Shown here: positions 40,901 to 49,316 of the stretch, piece after piece | Layout of the letters: each line of letters starts with the position of its first letter | Position numbering within the stretch: position 1 is the first letter of the stretch | Assembly (NCBI GenBank): GCA_038211475.1 | Contig: JBBQVN010000012.1 | Coordinates: 1 to 50,672 of the forward strand | Length of the DNA: 50,672 nt | DNA from: JANYBT01 sp038211475 | Lineage (GTDB): Bacteria; Acidobacteriota; Terriglobia; Terriglobales; Acidobacteriaceae | Direction: 5' to 3' | Notes under the pieces: generated by a model | Database searches by the model: none | The model's input: the letters and a program-made list of their open reading frames with translations, nothing else | Told to the model about the DNA's origin: nothing | Translations under genes and position numbers: made by a program

Positions 40901-43602
40901 CCCTGGCGCACGTGATTCAGTTTGCGCGCGAGAGATCGGGACAGCTGATCGTACCGAATGCCCCCGCTGTTGCTCCACTGCGGGAGCAAGCGAAGGATTT
41001 GCAGCAGCCAGTCGCGTCCCCGGCCAGTTTTGCAACCACGCCGGTCGCGCCAGCTCTCGCAAGTTTTGGTGCGGCCAACCGGATTCCTCGCCGCGTGCCC
41101 GTTCCCAATCTGCGCCCAGCACTCACTCTTTGCAAACCAACCGGAGTAACCCTGAGAGCGGGAAGCCGCGTCGTGATGATGCGGGACAAAGGCGGGGTGG
41201 CGGAGAAATTGTCACAACGTCTGAACAAGCTGAAGGTCGAGGTGCTGCGCCTAGATGCGTCAGATGCGGACGCGGTCGCCGAGCAACTGAAGGGTTGGCT
41301 GGCCACCGGACCCATTCAGGGAGTCTATTGGCTTCCCGCGCTTGACCATGAGGGAAATCTCAGCGGTATGGACTTGGCGACATGGCAGGAGGGCCTGCGA
41401 GTCCGCCTGAAATTGTTCTACACCACCATGCGCGTTTTGTATGAGCAGGTTGCGGCGCCGGGCACTTTCCTGGTGTCGGCGACTCGGCTCGGCGGGCAGC
41501 ACGGCTATGACCCAGCCGGGGCGGTAGCGCCCATGGGTGGTGCAGTTGTAGGCCTCACCAAAACTTACAAGCGAGAGCGGATGGATGCCTTGGTGAAAGC
41601 GGTCGATTTCGAAGCGACCTGCAAGCCGCGGGAAGTCGCCGATCTGCTGCTCGAAGAAACGCTGCGCGATCCTGGCGCCATCGAAATCGGCTACCAGGGA
41701 GGCCAGCGCTGGACCGTGGGCTTGCAAGAACAGCCCGCGGACGACGGCCGGCCCGGCCTCACGCTCGACAAGAACACCGTCTTTGTGGTCACTGGTGCGG
41801 CGGGGAGCATCGTCTCCGCCATCACCGCCGATTTGGCGGCGGCTTCCGGCGGTACATTCTACCTGCTCGATCTAGTGCCCGAACCCGATTCCGCAAATCC
41901 TGACCTTGAGCGCTTTGTAAGCGACAAGGAGGGTTTGAAGCAGGATCTGTTTGCGCGCATGAAAGCAAGCGGCAAACGCGCCACTCCGGCGTTGGTCGAA
42001 AAGGAGCTGGTTGCTCTGGAGCGGGCAAATGCCGCGTGGAGTGCCATCTCCGCTGTTCGGGCAGCGGGCGGTACCGCACACTACTTCAGCGTCAATCTCA
42101 CCGATGCAGAGAGTGTGGCCGGCGTAATCCAGCAAGTGCGCGAGCGCAGCGGACGCGTTGACGTGCTGTTGCACGCCGCCGGCATTGAGCGCAGCCACTT
42201 CCTGCCCGACAAGGACCAGCGCGAGTTTGATCTGGTCTTTGACGTTAAGAGCCACGGTTGGTTCCATCTGCTGCGCGCCATCGGCGACATGCCGCTGGGT
42301 GCGACGGTAGCTTTCAGTTCGATTGCAGGCCGCTTCGGCAACGGAGGCCAGGCGGATTATAGTTCCGCGAACGACCTGCTTTGCAAGATCACATCCAGCT
42401 TCCGCATTACGCGTCCGGCCACACGCGGCATCGTGGTTGATTGGACGGCATGGGGCGGCATCGGCATGGCCACCCGCGGTTCCATTCCCAAGATGATGGA
42501 GTTGGCAGGGATTGACATGCTGCCGCCGGAAGCTGGCATTCCGTTGATTCGCCGGGAACTGACTACCGGAGGGACGCGAGGCGAAATTGTTGTCGGCAAG
42601 CGACTCGGGATTTTGCTCGACGAACTGGATCCGACCGGCGGTCTGAATATCACCTCAGTTGATATCCCGGGCGCACAGGAACGGCAGGCAAACGGACCGA
42701 TGATTGGAACCGTGACCTCCATGGGAGTTCGCCGGGGCCTGACGGTTGAGACTGTGCTCGACCCCGCAGTGCAAGCGTTCCTGCATGATCACCAGATCGA
42801 GGGTACGCCGGTGCTGCCGGGAGTGATGGGCATGGAGGCTTTTGCCGAAGTGGCTCAGTGGATGCTTCCGGGCTGGCAGGTCGCAGCCATCGAGGATGTA
42901 AATTTCCTGGCGCCGTTCAAGTTCTACAGGAAGGAGCCGCGCACGGTTACCATCGAAGCGGTGTTCCGTCCTGAAGGCGACGAGATCATCGCGGACTGCC
43001 GCTTAACTGGACAACGGTTGCTCCCGAACCAGGCGGACCCGCAAGTCACTACTCATTTCACGGGACGGGTGCGGTTAACTCGGCACCCCAGCGAAGTAGC
43101 GGCCGCGCCAGCCATGAGTACGCCGGACGGAGCGGTGGTCGAAGCCGCCGATATCTATCGGGTTTACTTCCACGGCCCCGCCTACCAAGTGTTGGAGAGG
43201 GCGTGGTGGGATGGCAACCGCATGGTGGGCCAGATGGCGAGCGGCCTGCCCGAGAATCATCACCCCTCGGAGCGGCCGACCGTAACCAATCCCAGAATGA
43301 TTGAGCTTTGCTTTCAGGCGGCTGGGCTGTGGGAACTGGAAGTAAACGGGCGCATGGGATTACCCCAGCAGGTGGCGGAACTCCGCTTGTTGCACATCGC
43401 TGATCCGGCGGACGGCCCATTGTATGCCGTCGTGACGCCCGAGGCTGAAGGAGTAAGCTTCGCTGTAGAGGTGTTGACTGCTGTTGGAACCCGTTGCATG
43501 CGATTGATGGGCTACCGCACGGTCACACTGACAGACGGAGTGGATCGCGAATCGTTGCAGGCGTTGCAAGCGGCTATGACCCTGCACCCCGTTTTGGCGT
43601 AA
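34942..43602 (+). CDS. PfaA-like multidomain lipid/polyketide synthase KS-AT-KS-ACP3-KR-DH
   Basis: The product is 2886 aa, with AGGAG before ATG 34942. The order is as follows. KS1 (about 1-475) has C217, H351 and H391. AT (about 610-950) has S720 in GHSLGEY and HAFH at 822-825, the malonyl-type motif. KS2 (about 1045-1560) has C1299 in NSACATT, H1447 in a changed SHETYTP and H1487 in TGHAMATG. Three ACPs lie at about 1675-2000. KR (about 2060-2540) has TGAAGS, S2460, Y2473 and N2477. DH (about 2570-2870) is a hot-dog with H2617-QIEG and P, and has Glu where the second Asp is usual (IELCFQ). No enoyl-reductase or thioesterase is present. The set resembles PUFA and other secondary-lipid synthases. 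All three ACPs carry Thr (1714, 1850, 1958) instead of the phosphopantetheine Ser. The product is unknown; a malonyl-extended, KR- and DH-processed chain is expected. Confidence 0.92.
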   Translation: MEDTAYRAIAIVGAGAVMPDAANVKAFWENVKQGRYSISEVTPDRWNPDYYYDADHSAPDKTYSKIGGWVREHEWNPIKWRMPIPPRVADAMDGTQKWAMACTREALEDYGYPKRPLNLDRTAVILGNAMAGEKHYISALRVYFPEYAHELEESPSFAALPESMRHDISRELHQRMSQRLPEITEDSMPGELANCIAGRIANVFNFHGPNYVVDAACASAMAAMSAAIEGLVARDFDVAVTGGVDRNMGAPTFVKFCKIGALSATGTRPYAEGADGFVMGEGSAVFVMKRLADAERDDDKIYAVLRGIGGASDGRGKGITAPNPVGQILAIERGWKNAGVSPDSGTLFEGHGTSTRVGDMVEVQSMAHVLDSFHLPHGSVALGSVKSNIGHLKGAAGAAGLLKAALALRDKVLPPSVHCENRNPDIDFANSPLYVNTTLKPWTVPEGGTRRAGLSAFGFGGTNFHAVIEEYIPHKLTGNGKRSVAVGAMPSAGEDQGTMISLSSSKTISNTSSNAAYDASTLKAPLRGALVIGANSASALAERLRTAQKDAAAGQAPAPCAPAESDLRAAERVAIDYADAADLSAKSANALKALAADQAPVWKALRAQGIFRGHGPAAKVAFLYTGQGSQYVNMLRPLYTAEPIVSRIFAEADRVMTPLIGKPLTEFVFVDGADPKAVAQADEDLRQTAITQPAVLAIDWSLTQLLAAYGIQPDLAMGHSLGEYGALVAVGALTFENALIAVSARGRGMTNVAVEDTGKMAAVFAPMDEIERVLKSVNGYVVIANFNSDHQAVIGGASKAVEQAIEIFKQAGYEPVELPVSHAFHTSIVAPASGPLRLELERLHVQSPRLPIVANVDGEFYPMGPDVVPQMLDLLSRQVASPVQFVKGLRTLYDAGARIFVEVGPKKALQGFAEDVLGSHGDVLSLFTNHPKVGDTVAFNQALCGLYAAGLGRGHVDAKLEAPAFAVSVPILSPKPLAPAEFAPSPVGPTPVAPAAVATAPVARFAAAATRPAAPLNGDRYAALGHLFSDFLDQSMHVYQGGNVTTMAPPVVTGAALGLPGTDHIFDDSNVGRILRGDQFIDVIPTRFRKAMLDKHITRLVKNEHGGPTFETIDRQEDVIKLAARGGAFDLEKEFGVSTDRLAALDRGTQLAMAAGLDALRDAGIPLVLSYKTTSIGTQLPDRWRLPDDMRDDTGVIFGSAFPGFDSFADEMSRYYADHARREQLAEMESVRARGVESNGHSALGQELDRKIADLRAAVEKDPYVFDRRFLFKTLAMGHSQFAEFIGARGPNTQINSACATTTQALTLAEDWIRAGRCRRVIIITADDVTSDSMLEWIGAGFLASGAAATDAVVEDAAIPFDRRRHGMIIGMGAAALVVESVDAARERGIQPICEVLSSVTANSAFHGSRLDVQHIGQVMETLIAQAETRSGVSRQQIAPETVFVSHETYTPARGGSASAEIYALRRVFGADADRIVIANTKGFTGHAMATGIEDVVAVKALETGCVPPVANFKEVDPELGPLNLSKGGAYPVEYALHLGAGFGSQISMTLLHRVMTKNGVRPSPNALGYATRIADTNVWNAWLSRMAGRPVTTLEVVHRTLRVPDQGLPARVVEVAKDSRPALLPTIQATPPPPVLVEVAKTSATIPLAPLPIVALPRAPLPPASLPSIAPPKAPAGDPVKARVLALVAEKTGYPVDMLDLDLDLEADLGVDTVKQAEVMATIREAYGIARDDKVKLRDYPTLAHVIRFVHERRPDLATAALPPAVAETREPIATPAPSITAPSVTSPSVTAASVPSPSVAPSSVSLAHDSAGDPVKERILTLAEEKTGYPRDMLDLDLDLEADLGVDTVKQAEMLAAVREIYGIVRDDSRKLRDYPTLAHVIRFVYEKRPDLVGVEAASASIIQPPSPAISPAPSPEIANDPIREKILEIVAEKTGYPKDMLDLDLDLEADLGVDTVKQAEVFALVRAAYNIPRDENMKLRDFPTLAHVIQFARERSGQLIVPNAPAVAPLREQAKDLQQPVASPASFATTPVAPALASFGAANRIPRRVPVPNLRPALTLCKPTGVTLRAGSRVVMMRDKGGVAEKLSQRLNKLKVEVLRLDASDADAVAEQLKGWLATGPIQGVYWLPALDHEGNLSGMDLATWQEGLRVRLKLFYTTMRVLYEQVAAPGTFLVSATRLGGQHGYDPAGAVAPMGGAVVGLTKTYKRERMDALVKAVDFEATCKPREVADLLLEETLRDPGAIEIGYQGGQRWTVGLQEQPADDGRPGLTLDKNTVFVVTGAAGSIVSAITADLAAASGGTFYLLDLVPEPDSANPDLERFVSDKEGLKQDLFARMKASGKRATPALVEKELVALERANAAWSAISAVRAAGGTAHYFSVNLTDAESVAGVIQQVRERSGRVDVLLHAAGIERSHFLPDKDQREFDLVFDVKSHGWFHLLRAIGDMPLGATVAFSSIAGRFGNGGQADYSSANDLLCKITSSFRITRPATRGIVVDWTAWGGIGMATRGSIPKMMELAGIDMLPPEAGIPLIRRELTTGGTRGEIVVGKRLGILLDELDPTGGLNITSVDIPGAQERQANGPMIGTVTSMGVRRGLTVETVLDPAVQAFLHDHQIEGTPVLPGVMGMEAFAEVAQWMLPGWQVAAIEDVNFLAPFKFYRKEPRTVTIEAVFRPEGDEIIADCRLTGQRLLPNQADPQVTTHFTGRVRLTRHPSEVAAAPAMSTPDGAVVEAADIYRVYFHGPAYQVLERAWWDGNRMVGQMASGLPENHHPSERPTVTNPRMIELCFQAAGLWELEVNGRMGLPQQVAELRLLHIADPADGPLYAVVTPEAEGVSFAVEVLTAVGTRCMRLMGYRTVTLTDGVDRESLQALQAAMTLHPVLA
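39964..40938 (+). repeat. Three tandem carrier-protein domains with Thr at the pantetheine site
   Basis: Three copies of about 75 residues share the pattern EKTGYP, DMLDLDLDLEADLGVDTVKQAE and LRDYPTLAHVIRF. The Thr codon is ACC in all three (40081, 40489, 40813). Copies are 136 and 108 residues apart, joined by Pro/Ser/Ala linkers. Tandem ACPs are usual in PUFA-type synthases, where copy number raises yield; Ser in the LGxDS motif is the usual modification site. Confidence 0.85.
40279..40362 (+). repeat. 15-base minisatellite coding the ACP1-ACP2 linker
   Basis: Five and a half units of AGCGTTACGTCACCA-like sequence encode SITAP, SVTSP, SVTAA, SVPSP, SVAPS and SVS. It is in frame, so slippage would only change linker length. 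Confidence 0.7.
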
Positions 43603-43638
43603 CCAATGGCGGGAGACTTTGCAGGGACTGGAGGACCT

Positions 43639-46600
43639 ATGACTCATGACTTCCAACGCGTGGCGCTGGTCAGCCGCAGTGCGGCCGCAATGCGCTTCAT
43701 CCATGCGGTCCGCGAATTCAATCAAGAGCACAACACGCAGCTGCGAACCATTGCGCTCTATACCGAGACTGACCGCCAAGCCATGTTCGTCCGGGAAGCC
43801 GACGAAACAGTGCTTCTCGCGGCGGCTTCGGCCGCTGACTTGGGCACTCATCCGCTCGAGCCTAATCACTTTGATCTGGGCCAGATCAAGCGGGCGCTGA
43901 AGGCATCCGGTGCAGAAGCGCTCTGGGCGGGATGGGACGTTGCCGCTCAGCATCTGGAACTGGCAGACCTATGCCGCGAGTTCGGCATTGTTTTCATTGG
44001 AGCGGAAGCGGAGGTAATGCGGCGTCTGGCGGACCGGATCGCCACGAGGCGTCTGGCCGAGCAAGCGCAAATCCCGGTGGTGCCCTGGAGCGGTGGCCCG
44101 GTGGAAACTCTCGCTGAGGCCAAGCGCCAAGCCAAGCGTCTGAGCTATCCGCTTTTGGTCAAGGCGGCATTTGGCGACGGCGGACGGGGAGTTCGCTGTG
44201 TCTATGCGGCAAGCGAGCTTCCGGATGCTTTCGAGAGCGTTCGCACCGAAGCGTGCGAGACTTTTGGAAATCTGGCTTTTGGAAATCCCACTGTCTTTAT
44301 CGAGCAACTGGTGCAGGGAGCGCGGCACATCGAAGTCCAGATTGTCGCTGATCATGACGGGACGACCTGGGCTGCGGGTGTGCGCGACTGCACCATCCAG
44401 CTTCGCCACCGGCGAGTGCTGGTAGAAACGCCCTCGCCTGCCTTGTCGGCGGAGCAAGATCAAGCGGTGCGTCAGGCGGCAGTGAAGTTTTGTCGGGCGG
44501 TCGCCTATTCCGGCGTCGGCACGGTAGTTTTCCTGCATCAACCCAAGATTCAGGCGATTCTGTTTCTGGAGATGAACCCCAGCTTGACGGTCGAGCATGC
44601 GGTCACTGAATGCACTTCGCAGATCGATCTGGTGAAGTTGCAACTTCACGTGGCGCGCGGCGGTCGCTTGGAAGGCAAGCCTCCAGTTACAAGCGGTCAT
44701 GCCATTCAAGTTTGTCTTACGGTGAAAGAACACCACATCTCGCCGGATGCGCCGCACACGACCATTCAGCGGATGACGCTGCCCAATGGGCCGGGAATAA
44801 GAATCGACACGGGGGTCGCCGAGGGCGATGCTATGCCGGAGCATAGTGACGCGACTGTGGCCACCATCGCGGCACGTGGTCAAGACAGAAAAGAAGCGAT
44901 TTCGCGCCTGCAGCGAGCTTTGCGCCAGACCGTTGTGGTGGCGAAAGGCGGCGAAAGCAACAAGGCATTCCTATTGGATTTGTTGAACCACCCCGAGTTG
45001 CAGCGGGGCGAAGTGGAGATTGGCTGGCTGGATCGCGTGGCGGCCAGCAGCGAACATTCTTCGCGGCAGTTCGCCGATATTGCGCTGATCGCAGCGGCCA
45101 TTGAAGGTTACGATGCTGAACTGGCCGCGGAGCAGGCGCGATTCTATGCCTCGGCGGCACGGGGGCGGCCGAGGGCGACAAGTGAAGTCGGCCACACCGT
45201 GGAATTAATTTATCGAGGACAATCTCACTCGATTAAGACGTATCGCCTCGGACCGTATTCGTATCGCGTGGAGGAGGCAGGGGTGCATCTCGATGCTCGC
45301 CTCGACCGCGCCGGCCGTTTTGAATATTGGCTGACCGTACTCGGGCAACGCTTCCACATCGTTTCGGTGGTTGAAGGGAAAAATTGCAGGTTCGAAGTCG
45401 ACGGCGTGTCGCATAGCGTGGAACGCGGCGGCGGTGGATTGGTGCGGGTTGCGGCACCGGCGGTGGTGGTCTCAGTGATGGTAAAGGCCGGCGACCAAGT
45501 CGCAGCCGGTGATCGCGTGGTGGTGCTGGAAGCCATGAAAATGGAGACGGTGCTTTTCGCTCCGTTTGCGGGCACAGTCCGGCAAGTGATGGTGCTTCCC
45601 AATGTGCAAGTGGACACGGGAACCCCGCTGCTGTGGATCGAATCTAGCAGCGACGATGCCGTCGTCGCCTCGGAACGCGTGATCCTGGGCGCTTCGCTCG
45701 CCTCCCGTCCAGAGGCGAAAGCAGTTCCCTCGCGTTGCCCCCAAAGCCTGGAGGAACTGCGCCAGTTCATCCTCGGCTATGATGTGGATCCGCACCACTC
45801 CGCGGTTCTGCTTGCCGACTGGAGCCGCAACGGTCCCGCCTATAACGACGAAATCATGCAAATCGAAGATGAGATTCTCAGCATCTTCGTCGATAACTGC
45901 TCCCTGTTTGATCGCCAACCGGAAGGGCACGATTTGGATGAAAGCGAATTGCCCAGCGCCGAAACCTGCCTCTTCTCCTACTTGTCTTATTTGCGCACGT
46001 TGGAGACCCGGGGCGAAGGACTGCCCCCCGCGTTTATCGCCTCGCTCAGTCGCGCGCTGGCCCATTACGGAGTGAACACGCTGGACCAGTCTCCGGAACT
46101 GGAAGAAAGTTTGCTGTGGATTTTTAAATCGCACCAACGAGTGGAACAGCAGACCGCGCAAATTCTGAGCTTGCTGGAACGGCGTCTGCGCAGCGTCCAC
46201 ACCCTGGCGCCGCACGCCCCAGAGTCTTTTCGCTGTCTCCTCGAACGCATGATTGCTACCACCCGTGGGTTCTCCACCGCAGTTAGCGACATGGCCCGCG
46301 AAGTTCGCTATCGCTATTTCGATCAACACGTATTTGAGACAGCTCGACAACAAGTCTATGCGCAGGTGGAACAGAACCTGGTCTATCTCGCGGCGAATCC
46401 GGCAGCGGCTGACCGCTCCGAAAAAATGACCGCGCTGGTCGAGTGCCCGCAGCCCCTGATCGGCATGTTCGCGGGCCGCTTTCAAGATGCTACTGCGGCA
46501 TCGAGCAGGCTGATGTTGGAGGCATTGACGTCGCGCTACTACCGCATTCGAAGTCTCACCGGCTTTAGCTCTTTGGACCTGATTGGGCATGGCTGCGTGA

Positions 46601-49248
46601 CCGCCGAATACGATCATGAGTCGAAACACATCCATGTTTTCAGCACCCACGCGGAGTACTCCCGCATCCACGAGGCCGCGCGGGCGTTGTTCCCATTGAT
46701 TGAGCAAGTCCCTGCCGACGATGACGTCGTCATTGACTTCTACGTTTGGCATTCCGGCCAGTCGGGCGAGCCGGAAGCGGTTCAGGAAGCGGTTTGCTCG
46801 ATGATTAATCAGGCCGGATTCCCTCGCTCCATACGGCGGATCGTGGTGGCCCTGGGGCAGGCTAGCGAATCAAGCCTGAGCCGATCGATGTGTTTCACCT
46901 ATCGCCCGGGAGAGACGGGCTATCAGGAAGAGAAGCTCTATCGCGGCATCCACCCGATGATCGCAAAACGGCTCCATCTCTGGCGCCTGAGCAAGTTCAA
47001 CATTGAGCGGCTACCCTCGGTTGAGGATGTGTACTTGCTACGTTGCGTCGCGCTTGAGAATTCGAAGGACGAGCGCCTGTTTGCTTGCGCAGAAGTGCGC
47101 GATCTAACCCCGGTCAGGAACTCCGAAGGCCGGATTATTCAGTTGCCTCATTTGGAGCGCATGTTGACCGAAGCACTGGCGGGCATTCGCTTGTTTCAAT
47201 CGCGGCGTCTGCCCAACGAGCGTTTTTATTGGAACCGCATTCTGCTCTACGTTTGGCCGCCCTTTCAGCTCGCGCCCGAGGAATTGCAAGACATTCTGAA
47301 GCGTCTGGCTCCCGCGACCGAGGGTCTGGGATTGGAGCAGGTGGTGGTACGTGCCCGCATCCCCGACCCCAAGACCGGAGAATTGCGCGATACGGTGGTG
47401 AGGATCTCCAGTCCGGACGATAGCGGGTTGGTAATGACCTTCCATCCGGCCGAAAGGCTGGAACCGATCAAGCCGCTCACCGAATATGAAAAGAAAGTCG
47501 TTCGCATGCGTCAACGCGGACTTGTTTACCCTTACGAAATCATCAAAATGCTGACTTCTACTCCGGAAGACGCGCCAGTCGGATTTCCTCCCGGCGATTT
47601 TGTGGAGCATGATCTTGATCCCAAGGGGCGTCTGGTGCCGGTCATCCGTCCCTTTGGCCAAAACACAGCCAATATTGTGGTAGGCGTGATCCGCAATTTC
47701 ACGCCCAAATATCCCGAGGGAATGCAGCGAGTGCTGCTGCTGGGAGATCCGAGTAAAGAACTCGGCTCCATCGCCGAGCCCGAATGCCGGCGGATCCTCG
47801 CGGCTCTTGAGCTGGCTCGGTTGCAAGAAGTTCCGCTTGAATGGTTTCCCATCTCCGCAGGCGCAAAGATTTCGATGGCGAGCGGAGTGGAGAACATGGA
47901 TTGGGTCGCCCGTGTGCTGCGCAGCTTGATCGAGTTCACTCAAGCGGGCTGCGAAGTGAATCTGGTGGTGAACGGCATTAACGTTGGGGCCCAGCCCTAC
48001 TGGAATGCCGAAGCTACCATGCTCATGCACACCAAGGGCATTCTGATCATGACCCCCAAAGCCGCGATGGTGCTCACCGGAAAGCGCGCTTTGGAATACT
48101 CAGGCAGCATCTCCGCCGAAGATAATCAAGGCATTGGCGGATACGATCGAATCATGGGAGTCAACGGCCAGGCGCAGTATTGGGCACGCGACATCGACGA
48201 AGCGTGCCATATCCTGCTGCGTCATTACGATCACACCTATATCGTGCCGGGAGAGCACTCCCCCCGACGGGCCGCGACGACCGATCCCACTAATCGGGAC
48301 GTGCAACTCTATCCTCATGCTGGGAATGGAGAAGCCTTTGCGCGGGTGGGCCAGATCTTCTCAGACCAGACCAACCCCGGCCGCAAAAAGGCCTTCGACA
48401 TTCGCAAGGTGATGAAGGCGGTCGTGGACCAGGACCATTTGCCGCTGGAGCGCTGGTCCAGTATGCGGGGGGCGGAGACCGCGGTAGTGTGGGATGCCCA
48501 TGTCGGAGGCTTTCCGGTTTGTATGATCGGAATCGAATCGCAGCCGGTTTCGCGTTTGGGGTTCATCCCGTCCGACGGCCCTGATCAATGGACCGGAGGA
48601 ACGCTGTTCCCCCTCTCCTCAAAGAAAGTGGCGCGCGCCCTCAACGCGGCGACCAACAATCGACCAGTGATCCTGCTGGCGAATTTGTCAGGGTTTGACG
48701 GGTCGCCAGAGTCGCTCCGCAAATTACAGTTAGAGTATGGGGCTGAAATTGGCCGGGCGGTGGTGAACTTCAAAGGGCCCATGGTGTTTTGCGTTATCAA
48801 CCGCTATCACGGCGGTGCCTACGTAGTGTTCTCGCGTGCGCTCAACGAAAATCTCCAGGTGGCCGCGCTGGAGGGAACTTATGCCTCTGTCATCGGAGGA
48901 GCCCCTGCGGCGGCGGTCGTGTTCGCCGGTGAAGTTGTAGCCCGGACCCGCAAAGATGCACGACTGCTGGCCCTGAGCCAGGCGATGGCAAAAGTCGACG
49001 GCGCTGAGAAGGTCCGTTTGCAAGCCCAGTGGGACGAACTCTTCGAGGTTGTCCACTCCGAAAAACTGGGCCAATTGGCTGCGGAATTCGATGGCGTGCA
49101 TAGCGTGCAGCGAGCGCTGCAGGTGGGTGCGTTGCATTGCATCATTCCACCGGCCACTCTTCGCCCCTACCTCATCCACGCTATCGAGAGTGCGGTCGGG
49201 ACGGAAATTCAATTGGCGCCTGAGATGCAAGAAGTCAAGATGGTCTAG
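43639..49248 (+). CDS. Eukaryote-like single-chain acyl-CoA carboxylase homologue with degenerate biotin carboxylase domain
   Basis: The product is about 1869 aa from ATG 43639, preceded by GGAGG; an ATG at 43606 has no ribosome site. Domain order: ATP-grasp biotin carboxylase (1-470), BCCP with biotinyl Lys634 in EAMKMET, a long central region like that of eukaryotic ACC (about 690-1270), then a fused carboxyltransferase (about 1275-1850; VYPYEIIKMLT, GDFVEHDLD, TPKYPEGMQRV). In the BC domain, residues equal to E. coli AccC K238, E276, R292, Q294 and R338 are Arg, V297, S315, T317 and C359; the ATP-loop, E288, N290 and E296 equivalents stay. In the CT, SGARIG is AGAKIS (K1410) and LRGGSWVV is YHGGAYVV (H1724). 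Normal carboxylation looks unlikely. It begins 36 bases after the synthase stop, so a role in its substrate supply or decarboxylation is inferred. Confidence 0.85.
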   Translation: MTHDFQRVALVSRSAAAMRFIHAVREFNQEHNTQLRTIALYTETDRQAMFVREADETVLLAAASAADLGTHPLEPNHFDLGQIKRALKASGAEALWAGWDVAAQHLELADLCREFGIVFIGAEAEVMRRLADRIATRRLAEQAQIPVVPWSGGPVETLAEAKRQAKRLSYPLLVKAAFGDGGRGVRCVYAASELPDAFESVRTEACETFGNLAFGNPTVFIEQLVQGARHIEVQIVADHDGTTWAAGVRDCTIQLRHRRVLVETPSPALSAEQDQAVRQAAVKFCRAVAYSGVGTVVFLHQPKIQAILFLEMNPSLTVEHAVTECTSQIDLVKLQLHVARGGRLEGKPPVTSGHAIQVCLTVKEHHISPDAPHTTIQRMTLPNGPGIRIDTGVAEGDAMPEHSDATVATIAARGQDRKEAISRLQRALRQTVVVAKGGESNKAFLLDLLNHPELQRGEVEIGWLDRVAASSEHSSRQFADIALIAAAIEGYDAELAAEQARFYASAARGRPRATSEVGHTVELIYRGQSHSIKTYRLGPYSYRVEEAGVHLDARLDRAGRFEYWLTVLGQRFHIVSVVEGKNCRFEVDGVSHSVERGGGGLVRVAAPAVVVSVMVKAGDQVAAGDRVVVLEAMKMETVLFAPFAGTVRQVMVLPNVQVDTGTPLLWIESSSDDAVVASERVILGASLASRPEAKAVPSRCPQSLEELRQFILGYDVDPHHSAVLLADWSRNGPAYNDEIMQIEDEILSIFVDNCSLFDRQPEGHDLDESELPSAETCLFSYLSYLRTLETRGEGLPPAFIASLSRALAHYGVNTLDQSPELEESLLWIFKSHQRVEQQTAQILSLLERRLRSVHTLAPHAPESFRCLLERMIATTRGFSTAVSDMAREVRYRYFDQHVFETARQQVYAQVEQNLVYLAANPAAADRSEKMTALVECPQPLIGMFAGRFQDATAASSRLMLEALTSRYYRIRSLTGFSSLDLIGHGCVTAEYDHESKHIHVFSTHAEYSRIHEAARALFPLIEQVPADDDVVIDFYVWHSGQSGEPEAVQEAVCSMINQAGFPRSIRRIVVALGQASESSLSRSMCFTYRPGETGYQEEKLYRGIHPMIAKRLHLWRLSKFNIERLPSVEDVYLLRCVALENSKDERLFACAEVRDLTPVRNSEGRIIQLPHLERMLTEALAGIRLFQSRRLPNERFYWNRILLYVWPPFQLAPEELQDILKRLAPATEGLGLEQVVVRARIPDPKTGELRDTVVRISSPDDSGLVMTFHPAERLEPIKPLTEYEKKVVRMRQRGLVYPYEIIKMLTSTPEDAPVGFPPGDFVEHDLDPKGRLVPVIRPFGQNTANIVVGVIRNFTPKYPEGMQRVLLLGDPSKELGSIAEPECRRILAALELARLQEVPLEWFPISAGAKISMASGVENMDWVARVLRSLIEFTQAGCEVNLVVNGINVGAQPYWNAEATMLMHTKGILIMTPKAAMVLTGKRALEYSGSISAEDNQGIGGYDRIMGVNGQAQYWARDIDEACHILLRHYDHTYIVPGEHSPRRAATTDPTNRDVQLYPHAGNGEAFARVGQIFSDQTNPGRKKAFDIRKVMKAVVDQDHLPLERWSSMRGAETAVVWDAHVGGFPVCMIGIESQPVSRLGFIPSDGPDQWTGGTLFPLSSKKVARALNAATNNRPVILLANLSGFDGSPESLRKLQLEYGAEIGRAVVNFKGPMVFCVINRYHGGAYVVFSRALNENLQVAALEGTYASVIGGAPAAAVVFAGEVVARTRKDARLLALSQAMAKVDGAEKVRLQAQWDELFEVVHSEKLGQLAAEFDGVHSVQRALQVGALHCIIPPATLRPYLIHAIESAVGTEIQLAPEMQEVKMV

Positions 49249-49316
49249 CCGTTCTTCCAGTCCATGGAGGTTCGGCGCCGCATTTGTCTTCTGGCGTCTC
49301 GGAGGAAACGGGTACG

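Noticed and set aside
34942..43602. Calling the synthase a polyunsaturated fatty acid (EPA/DHA) synthase
   Set aside because: PfaB, a PfaC-type KS-CLF-DH-DH protein and PfaD are absent, and the ACPs and DH differ. Only PfaA-like relatedness is supported.
45472..46752. Minus-strand open frame of 426 codons inside the carboxylase homologue
   Set aside because: The sense strand carries the BCCP and central domains in frame. The antisense product has no family features.
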